49,710 nt of DNA from Mycolicibacterium peregrinum. Lineage in GTDB: Bacteria > Actinomycetota > Actinomycetes > Mycobacteriales > Mycobacteriaceae. Shown here one piece after another: positions 44,392 through 49,710 of the stretch (within the stretch, counting starts at the first letter, position 1; the number at the start of each line of letters is the position of its first letter). Both the position numbers and the translations under genes were made by a program. The stretch is taken from contig NZ_LZSY01000160.1 of assembly GCF_001665625.1 (NCBI RefSeq), positions 1 through 49,710 on the forward strand. The letters run 5' to 3'. The notes beneath the pieces are model-generated. The model saw only the letters and a program-made list of their open reading frames with translations. It was not told the DNA's origin and ran no database searches.

Positions 44392-45144
44392 TCAGTGGTG
44401 CGGTGAGATCCCCGGTTCCTGTTCCTTTTCTGCGGGGGCGGGGTCTTCCAAGTGTTTGATGCTGGTTGACACTGACTGCACGACGTAGTCGACGGTGGCC
44501 GCGAATTCTTGGTCGCGGTCGTAGACCGCGAGGTACGGCGCTGCCCGAGACACCTCGGGTAGCCCCGAAGCGCGCAGGTCGTGTCGTCGTCGGTCGATGC
44601 CGGCTGGATCCTCGGAGCCGAAGGTGGGCCCGGCGGAGACTTCCCGCAGTAGCGCACCGACCAGGGTGGCTACCAGTGCGCGCATGAGGTGCACGGCATG
44701 TTCGGGGCTGGCGCCGTGGCGGCCCAAGGTGGCCAGGACCGCCTCGATGGGGGCCAAGGCCGCATATCCGGTGAGTTGGCGGGTCAGCACCAGGGTCGCC
44801 GCCTCGGGATGGGCGGTGGTGACGCGTCGAAACTCGTAGGCCAGCGCACGTAGGTCGGCTGCGAGATCGCCGGAAAAGACTGGTGTTTGGAGCTTTTCGA
44901 GGATGTGTTCGGCGACCGCGTCGAGAAGATCGTCCTTGCTCGCGACGTGGTGGTAGAGGCTCTTGGCGTCGACGCCCAGGAGTCGGCTGACCGACCGCAT
45001 GCTCACCGCGGCGATGCCGTCGGTGTCGATGACGTGCAGGGCGGCGTCGCGGATGGCGGCTCGGGTGAGCGCAGCCTCGGCCCGGGGTGGCCGGCCCCGC
45101 CGGGGCACGGTCGGGGGTTCGGTATTGGCCTCCACAGCGGTCAT
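44392..45144 (-). CDS. TetR/AcrR-family regulator of the MBL-VOC operon
   Basis: The 250-residue regulator has a basic RRGRPPRAEAAL lead and a TetR HTH at about residues 26-75 (ISAAVSMRSVS-type AAVSMRSVSRLLGVDAKSLY). The long C-terminal ligand domain belongs to the TetR_C type. The start ATG 45144 (MTAVEANTEPP) fits best; a GTG at 45180 would add 12 residues and would lie inside the operator. It is divergent from the MBL-first operon and presumably represses it until a substrate or lactone-type ligand binds (inference). Confidence 0.88.
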   Translation of the reverse strand: MTAVEANTEPPTVPRRGRPPRAEAALTRAAIRDAALHVIDTDGIAAVSMRSVSRLLGVDAKSLYHHVASKDDLLDAVAEHILEKLQTPVFSGDLAADLRALAYEFRRVTTAHPEAATLVLTRQLTGYAALAPIEAVLATLGRHGASPEHAVHLMRALVATLVGALLREVSAGPTFGSEDPAGIDRRRHDLRASGLPEVSRAAPYLAVYDRDQEFAATVDYVVQSVSTSIKHLEDPAPAEKEQEPGISPHH

Positions 45145-45173
45145 GAACCAATTCTCACGCATCTCGTTGCGTT

Positions 45174-45223
45174 TTTCCACACTGTGGGTTTATGGTGGGT
45201 CAAGTAATCCCACAGCGTGGAAA
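45174..45223. promoter_or_regulatory. large inverted-repeat operator between TetR and the MBL operon
   Basis: TTTCCACACTGTGGG (45174-45188) and CCCACAGCGTGGAAA (45209-45223) are inverted copies with one mismatch, 20 nt apart. Each arm is itself nearly palindromic (CCACA-C-TGTGG; CCAC-AGC-GTGG), so two TetR dimers could bind. The site covers the region where both divergent promoters must lie. Confidence 0.75.
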
Positions 45224-45246
45224 TAATGTGGACAGGGGTACAGAAC

Positions 45247-46350
45247 ATGCAGACGATCTGGGGCGACGGCGTCGACGTCGAGGACCTGCCCGACGTCGGT
45301 ACGAAGGTGGACTATCTAGGCGACCTGTCACGGGTTGACGGTGGGCCCGGTGAGCAGCTGCAGGCGGCACGCCGGTGGGCCCGGACCTTCCGCACCGATG
45401 TCCTCGGCACCGGGATGCCGGACAGTGTGAATACCTGCGATCTGGTGACGCTGCCCTACCCAACACGGTTCGGACTGTTCCGCGCTTCGCGAGCGGTGGC
45501 ACCGTTCTTGTCGATCACCAACCGGATGCTGGTCATCCGGTGGCACGACAGCGACGGAACTCCGCGGGTGCTGCTGTTCGAACCCAGCGACGTCGAGATG
45601 GGGCAGCGCACCCCATACTTCGACCAGCTAACCCGACGGACGCCCCGCTTCATCCGCAATCAGTTGGTCACCGAACACGCCACCGTGCTCGAGCACCTCG
45701 CGACGCTGGGCATCGCGGCCGATGACGTGGACTACTTGATGTTCGACCATCTGCACACTCAAGACCTACGTCGATGGGTGGGCACCACGGCTCATCAATT
45801 CGACCTGGGCTGCCAACCCACCGCGGCGTTCCCACGGGCAAAGGTCATCGTCCAACGCGACGAACTGCGCGCGATGGCCAACCTGCACCCGATGCAACGA
45901 CCGTGGTACCAGCAAGACTCCTACCGCGACATCCCCCCGCAGGCGTTCCTGCCCATCAACGGATCGGTGATCCTGGGACCCGGTGTCGCGGCGGTCAAGA
46001 CTCCGGGTCACGTGTTCGGCAACCAGAGCCTGGTGCTGAACACCTCCACCGGGGTGTGGGTGAGCAGCGAAAACGTCATTGCCGCCGAATGCCTCACCCC
46101 GGAGCATTCCCGGCTTCCCGGGCTGGCCGGGTGGGCGCGCCGGTGGGGCCAAGAAGTCGTGCTCAACGCCAACACCATCGAAACCACCGCCGAGCAGTAC
46201 AACTCGATCATCTTCGAGAAGGCCCTGGTCGACCGCAGCCAGCACGACTCGCGGTTCCTGCAGTTCTTCCCCTCCAGCGAACTCACCGGAGCGTGGACCA
46301 ACCCCGGAACCACCCCCACCTTCAGCCACCGCGCCGTCACCCACCACTAA
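45247..46350 (+). CDS. MBL-fold protein with an altered metal motif
   Basis: The 367-residue protein has an MBL-like layout: strand-rich N-terminus, MFDHLHTQDLRRWVG at residues 165-179, AKVIVQRDEL, then VKTPGHVFGNQSLVL with His255. The usual HxHxDH reads HLHTQD (His168, His170, Asp173), so the Asp and third His of the motif are replaced. It may bind metal differently or act on an unusual ester or lactone. ATG 45247 has AGGGG 8 nt upstream; a longer start at 45217 would fall in the operator. It is the first gene of the accessory operon. Confidence 0.8.
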   Translation: MQTIWGDGVDVEDLPDVGTKVDYLGDLSRVDGGPGEQLQAARRWARTFRTDVLGTGMPDSVNTCDLVTLPYPTRFGLFRASRAVAPFLSITNRMLVIRWHDSDGTPRVLLFEPSDVEMGQRTPYFDQLTRRTPRFIRNQLVTEHATVLEHLATLGIAADDVDYLMFDHLHTQDLRRWVGTTAHQFDLGCQPTAAFPRAKVIVQRDELRAMANLHPMQRPWYQQDSYRDIPPQAFLPINGSVILGPGVAAVKTPGHVFGNQSLVLNTSTGVWVSSENVIAAECLTPEHSRLPGLAGWARRWGQEVVLNANTIETTAEQYNSIIFEKALVDRSQHDSRFLQFFPSSELTGAWTNPGTTPTFSHRAVTHH

Positions 46351-46430
46351 AACCACGTCAGGTGCCCGGTGCCGCCGCTCCTGCGCTGGCACCCGCACCC
46401 GCTTCACCGCTTCTGAAAGGAACTCTTCTC

Positions 46431-48020
46431 ATGCGTGCACTCATCGGCGGCGCTGGCCCCGACTGGCAGCTCCGCGACGTCGACGTCCCCAGCCAACTGG
46501 GCGCCGCCCGAGTCCAGGTCATGGCCGCTGGACTCAACCGGGCCGACCTCTACGCCCTGGACGGCACCTACACCGCCAACTCACAATCCGACGGCGAATC
46601 GACCGCCGGAATGGAAGTCGCCGGCGTCATCGAGATCTCCAGCCCGCTCGCCCCCGACATGAAGGCCGGCACCCGCGTCATGGGCATCACCGCCGGCGCG
46701 TTCGCCGACTACGCCCTGTGCGACCCGCGGCTGCTGGTACCCATTCCCGACGGCCTGTCCTTCGAACAAGCCGCCGCGCTGCCGGTGGGGTTGATCACCG
46801 AACACGACGCCCTGGTCACCCAGGGCGGCTTCACCGCCGGTGACACCGTGCTCATCGTGGGCGGCACCAGCGCCATCGGCCTGATAGGGATCCAGCTGGC
46901 CAAGGCCCTCGGCGCGGCCACCGTGATCGCCACCACTACCAGCGACGACAAACGCCCCGCGCTGACCGACGCCGGCGCCGACGTCACCGTCAACACCACG
47001 ACCGACAACCTCGCCGAGGTCGTACTCGCGGCCACCGACGACAACGGCGTCACGATCACCCTCGACCACATCGGCGGAAAACTGTTCGCCGCGCTGCCCG
47101 ACGCCACCGCAGTCGGGGGCACCATCATCAGCATCGGCCGCCTCGCCGGAGCGGACACCAGCCTTAACTTGGACACGGTGGCGTTTCGCCGGCAGCGGAT
47201 CATCGGCACCACCTTCAGCATCCGTACCCGCACCGAACTCGCCGACGTCGTCGCCGCCCTGCAACCCGAGGTGCTGCCCGCCGTCGCCGCCGGCACCATC
47301 GCCGCCCGCCTGGACGGAACCTATCCGCCCGAACGCGCCGGCGAAGCCGCAGCCCGACTGCGCGACAACGCCGCCCTGGGCAAGACCGTGCTGTCCTTCG
47401 CCGACGCCCACACCGGGCCCGCCCCGGCCCCGGCTCCGCGGGCCAACATGTTCGGCAGCATCAACCAACTCGGCTACGTCGTCCGCGACATCGAAGCGTC
47501 CATGCAGGGGTTCATCGACTCCGGCATAGGCCCCTGGTTCTACATCAAGAACATCCAACCGGGGAACTTCCGCTACCACGGTGAGCCCTCGGCGATGGCC
47601 ATGGACGTCGCGGTCGCCAACAGCGGCGACATCCAGATCGAACTCATCGCCCCCGTCAACGACGCCCCGTCGATGTATCGGGACTTCCTGGCCGCCGGCA
47701 ACGAGGGCCTGCAGCACTTCGCCTACTGGAACGACAATTACCAAGACCTCTACGACCGCGCGCTGGCGGCGGGGTTCACCGTCGGCCAAGAAGGTGAAAT
47801 CGGCGGGCCCACCGGACGGTTCGCCTACCTGCAAACCGAACACCACCCCGGCACCGTCGTCGAGATCTCCGACCTGGGCGGGACCAAGAAGTTCGTCTTC
47901 GACCTGATCAAAGCCGCCGCAGCCAGCTGGGACGGCAGCGAACCCATCCACCACATCGACGCCGCCCTCCTCAGCGGCGATCCCGCTGCCATGGACGCCA
48001 TGAAAGACGCCCTCGGCTGA
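46431..48020 (+). CDS. MDR quinone/enone reductase fused to a VOC domain
   Basis: The 529-residue protein has two parts. Residues 1-325 are a zinc-free medium-chain reductase (AAGLNRADLYALDG, NADPH site LIVGGTSAIGLIGIQLAK, TLDHIGG). After an Ala/Pro linker (about 325-338) comes a vicinal-oxygen-chelate domain from Met340. Gln346, Glu404, His429 and Glu478 fall at the four VOC metal positions. The frame is continuous with no stop or internal ribosome site at the junction, so the fusion looks real. AAAGGAA precedes the ATG. A two-step reaction on one substrate is likely (inference). Confidence 0.88.
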   Translation: MRALIGGAGPDWQLRDVDVPSQLGAARVQVMAAGLNRADLYALDGTYTANSQSDGESTAGMEVAGVIEISSPLAPDMKAGTRVMGITAGAFADYALCDPRLLVPIPDGLSFEQAAALPVGLITEHDALVTQGGFTAGDTVLIVGGTSAIGLIGIQLAKALGAATVIATTTSDDKRPALTDAGADVTVNTTTDNLAEVVLAATDDNGVTITLDHIGGKLFAALPDATAVGGTIISIGRLAGADTSLNLDTVAFRRQRIIGTTFSIRTRTELADVVAALQPEVLPAVAAGTIAARLDGTYPPERAGEAAARLRDNAALGKTVLSFADAHTGPAPAPAPRANMFGSINQLGYVVRDIEASMQGFIDSGIGPWFYIKNIQPGNFRYHGEPSAMAMDVAVANSGDIQIELIAPVNDAPSMYRDFLAAGNEGLQHFAYWNDNYQDLYDRALAAGFTVGQEGEIGGPTGRFAYLQTEHHPGTVVEISDLGGTKKFVFDLIKAAAASWDGSEPIHHIDAALLSGDPAAMDAMKDALG

Positions 48021-48083
48021 CCCCGGCACCGCCACTCAGCCCCCACACGACACCTCACCCACCACGAAAGGACAGTGACCGCC

Positions 48084-48608
48084 ATGAGTCGCCTGTTCGG
48101 CACCATCGCGCAAATCGGGTACGTCGTCCGCGACATCGACGCCGCGATGGACAACTGGGTCCGCCACGGCGTCGGGCCCTGGTTCTACGTCGCCGACGTT
48201 CAAACCGACTACTTCCGCTACCACGGCGCCGACTCCGACATGCGCATGCGGGTCGCGCTGGCCAACTCCGGGGACACCCAGCTCGAACTCATCCAACCCC
48301 TCAACGACGCCCCGTCGATGTACAAGGACTTCCTCGACGCCGGCCGCGAAGGCATGCAACACATCGCGTACTGGTCCAAGGACTTCCAAGGGCTGCTCGA
48401 CCAAGCGCTGGCCGCGGGCTACACCGTCGGCCAGGAAGGCAGCATCGGCGGCGAACAGGGCCGGTTCGCCTACCTCGACACCGAGCGAGAACAGGGCACC
48501 GTCATCGAACTGTCCGACATCAGCGGACCCAAGGGCCAATTCTTCGACTACATCCGCGACGTCGCCGCCACCTGGGACGGCAGCGACCCGATCCGTGGAC
48601 GGGAGTGA
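48084..48608 (+). CDS. VOC-family protein, paralogue of the preceding fusion's C-domain
   Basis: The 174-residue VOC protein is plainly related to the fused domain upstream: IGYVVRDIDAAM, GPWFYV, YFRYHG, NDAPSMYKDFL, EGMQHIAYW, YTVGQEG and GTVIELSD all recur there. The likely metal ligands are Gln10, Glu69, His93 and Glu142. Family members isomerise, epimerise or cleave small carbonyl substrates. ATG 48084 is preferred by comparison with the paralogue; GTG 48075, closer to the AAAGGA site, is possible. The stop overlaps the next gene. Confidence 0.88.
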   Translation: MSRLFGTIAQIGYVVRDIDAAMDNWVRHGVGPWFYVADVQTDYFRYHGADSDMRMRVALANSGDTQLELIQPLNDAPSMYKDFLDAGREGMQHIAYWSKDFQGLLDQALAAGYTVGQEGSIGGEQGRFAYLDTEREQGTVIELSDISGPKGQFFDYIRDVAATWDGSDPIRGRE

Positions 48609-49126
48609 ACCTCATGGACTACCCCAACCTCGACAACCTGCCGCAACACCTCAAGGACATTCTGGCCAGCCACGCCCCGGTCAACATCTACAAGATGATC
48701 ATGCACAGCCCCGGCCTGGCCCCGGGCTTCATGGTCATAGCCGACGCCATGTTCCAAGCCAACTCACTGCCCCCACACCTGCGCGAGCTGGTCATCCTGC
48801 GGGTCGGTTACCGCTACGACGCCCCCTATGAGACCCACCAGCACCGCATGATCGCCCGCTACGCCGAGCTGTCCGACCAGGCTGCAGCAGCCGCCGCCAG
48901 CGGCGACCTCACCGGCCTGCCCGACGACGAAGCTGACATGCTGCGCTGGACCGACACCCTCCTCGACGAGCACACCCTCACCGGCGCCGACCGCGACCAA
49001 GCGTTGCAACGACTAGGCCCTACCGGCCTTGCCGACCTCGTCCTCACCGTCGGGTTCTACCAACTGGTCTGCAACTTCCTCAACACCTTCGACGTCACCA
49101 CCGACGGCGAACCCACATTCGACTAG
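48605..49126 (+). CDS. carboxymuconolactone decarboxylase (CMD)-family protein
   Basis: The 173-residue, mostly helical protein has the CMD pattern PPHLRELVILRVGYRYDAPYETHQHRMIAR... split around the Glu-x3-His. The AhpD-type Cys-x2-Cys is absent, so it is not a peroxidase-type AhpD; the Glu and His suggest a decarboxylase/isomerase-type use. The GTG start overlaps the VOC stop (GTGA), and ATG 48614 is an alternative. The place between a VOC protein and a lactonase-like MBL protein supports a lactone-ring pathway (inference). Confidence 0.87.
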   Translation: MNLMDYPNLDNLPQHLKDILASHAPVNIYKMIMHSPGLAPGFMVIADAMFQANSLPPHLRELVILRVGYRYDAPYETHQHRMIARYAELSDQAAAAAASGDLTGLPDDEADMLRWTDTLLDEHTLTGADRDQALQRLGPTGLADLVLTVGFYQLVCNFLNTFDVTTDGEPTFD

Positions 49127-49145
49127 GAGGAAGGGGTCCTGTGCG

Positions 49146-49538
49146 ATGAAAGTGCACCATCTCAACTGCGGCACCATGAACATGCCCACTGCCCCGATGG
49201 TCTGCCACGTCCTACTCGTCGAAACCGACCACGGCCTCGTCCTGGTCGACTCCGGCTACGGCTCCCACGACCATCGCAACCCCGGGAAGCGGGTGGGACC
49301 CTCCAGGCTCGTGGTCCGGCCGCTGTTCGAAGACACCGAAACCGCCCTACATCAGATCCAGCAGCTCGGCTACCAGCGTGACGACGTCCGCCACATCGTC
49401 ATCACCCACCTCGACGTCGACCACATCGGCGGGCTGTCGGACTTTCCTGAGGCCACCATTCACGTGACCGCCGCCGAAGCCCTGGGAGCAATTAAGGCCC
49501 CCTCCTGGCGAGAACGATTCCGGGGGCGATGTCGGTGA
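49146..49538 (+). pseudogene. MBL-fold lactonase-like gene, broken by an inverted duplication
   Basis: The ATG opens MKVHHLNCGTMNMP, like N-acyl-homoserine-lactonase-type MBL proteins. THLDVDHIGGLSDFP follows, with metal ligands His88, Asp90, Asp92 and His93 (HxDxDH variant). After KAPSWRER (about residue 123) the frame runs into sequence in reverse orientation and stops at a TGA (protein end RFRGRCR). The genuine next segment lies on the opposite strand just downstream. The 3' half with the remaining metal ligands is missing from the window. Confidence 0.8.
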
Positions 49539-49710
49539 GTTCTTTGGCTGCGGCGAATCCCCGCCAATTCTCGCCGTCGGGGTGATGTTCGACAATGTTG
49601 GGTTGGTGCGACCACTGAGCGGGGCTGTAGCGCAATCGTTCTCGCCAGGAGGGGGCCTTAATTGCTCCCAGGGCTTCGGCGGCGGTCACGTGAATGGTGG
49701 CCTCAGGAAA
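49443..49710. repeat. perfect 77-bp inverted duplication with 114-nt loop
   Basis: Positions 49443-49519 and 49634-49710 are exact reverse complements (77 of 77). The inner ends are GAGAACGATT and AATCGTTCTC. The right arm runs to the last base of the window, so the palindrome may be longer. The loop is a piece of the same MBL gene. Short inverted repeats at the turn point suggest snap-back copying, either in the cell or during library preparation or assembly. Confidence 0.95.
49520..49633 (-). other. inverted internal fragment of the MBL gene (loop)
   Basis: Read on the minus strand, this continues the MBL protein in frame from the right arm: KAPSWRERLRYSPAQWSH, then NIVEHHPDGENWRGFAAAKE and LTDIAPGIVL. 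That is what should follow residue 123 of the broken plus-strand gene. After GIVL the minus strand runs into the reverse complement of the left arm and is lost. The orientation therefore shows that the loop is flipped relative to the 5' half of the gene. Confidence 0.85.

Noticed and set aside
45774..46430. N-terminal extension of the MDR-VOC fusion into the MBL gene
   Set aside because: The extension overlaps the MBL gene in another frame, is Arg/Pro-rich, and the ATG at 46431 has a good ribosome site and begins at the domain edge.
46351..46430. Searched the 80-nt gap between the MBL and fusion genes for a promoter or terminator
   Set aside because: No clear hairpin or TANNNT box with sensible spacing; the genes are more likely co-transcribed.
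49510..49643. Phase-variable inversion switch between GAGAACGATT and AATCGTTCTC
   Set aside because: An inversion would leave the gene's 3' part after the second repeat. Instead the left arm is repeated in reverse, so this is an inverted duplication; no recombinase gene is present either.

Overview
The window is high-GC actinobacterial DNA, almost certainly from a non-tuberculous Mycobacterium (Mycolicibacterium-like). The main evidence is gene order: sufR-B-D-C-S-U-T diverging from mptB and an ABC transporter, then ctaA, qor, ctaB, tkt-tal-zwf-opcA-pgl, and secG/tpiA/pgk/gap. This matches the order I remember from mycobacterial chromosomes. GTG starts, 4-base ATGA/GTGA overlaps and leaderless starts (a TANNNT box 6-7 bases before ATG/GTG) recur, as expected for this group. 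No tRNA, rRNA or CRISPR was seen.

Layout. 1-2.5 kb: the tail of an unknown gene, a convergent terminator and three conserved hypotheticals. 2.5-8.8 kb: the SUF iron-sulfur cluster operon (leftward), headed by its repressor sufR with a palindrome over its start. 8.8-13.3 kb (rightward): mannosyltransferase MptB, a two-gene ABC-2 exporter and heme A synthase. 13.3-18 kb: an SDR, an ATP-grasp enzyme, quinone reductase, a DUF1254-type protein and ctaB. 18.2-24.7 kb: a tightly coupled pentose-phosphate operon. 24.7-29.2 kb: two small conserved proteins, a possible leaderless micro-ORF, and an unusual coupled trio: MFS transporter, a solute-binding-type protein without signal peptide, and an FAD monooxygenase. 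29.2-35.6 kb (leftward): ppc, then the gap-pgk-tpiA-secG glycolytic/secretion operon. A 26-bp tandem repeat lies between the FAD gene and ppc. 35.7-41 kb: a PLD-family protein coupled to an ABC exporter, a SOUL heme-binding protein, and a TetR-controlled fatty acid hydroxylase/sterol desaturase.

From about 41 kb the region is accessory. A DUF1963-like gene is cut by an IS21-family element (istA/istB) and its 3' half is not found on the other side, so the IS marks a rearrangement junction. Beyond it lies a self-contained module: a TetR regulator with a large inverted-repeat operator, divergent from an operon of an atypical MBL-fold protein, an MDR reductase fused to a VOC domain, a stand-alone VOC paralogue, a CMD-family protein and a second, lactonase-like MBL protein. 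I do not recognise this combination as a named system. It looks like a catabolic or detoxification pathway for a lactone-, quinone- or enone-type compound (inference).

The last gene breaks off in a perfect 77-bp inverted duplication around a 114-bp loop, and the loop carries the next part of the same gene in reverse orientation. The right arm reaches the last base of the window. This is either a real fold-back rearrangement or a snap-back/assembly chimera at a contig end.
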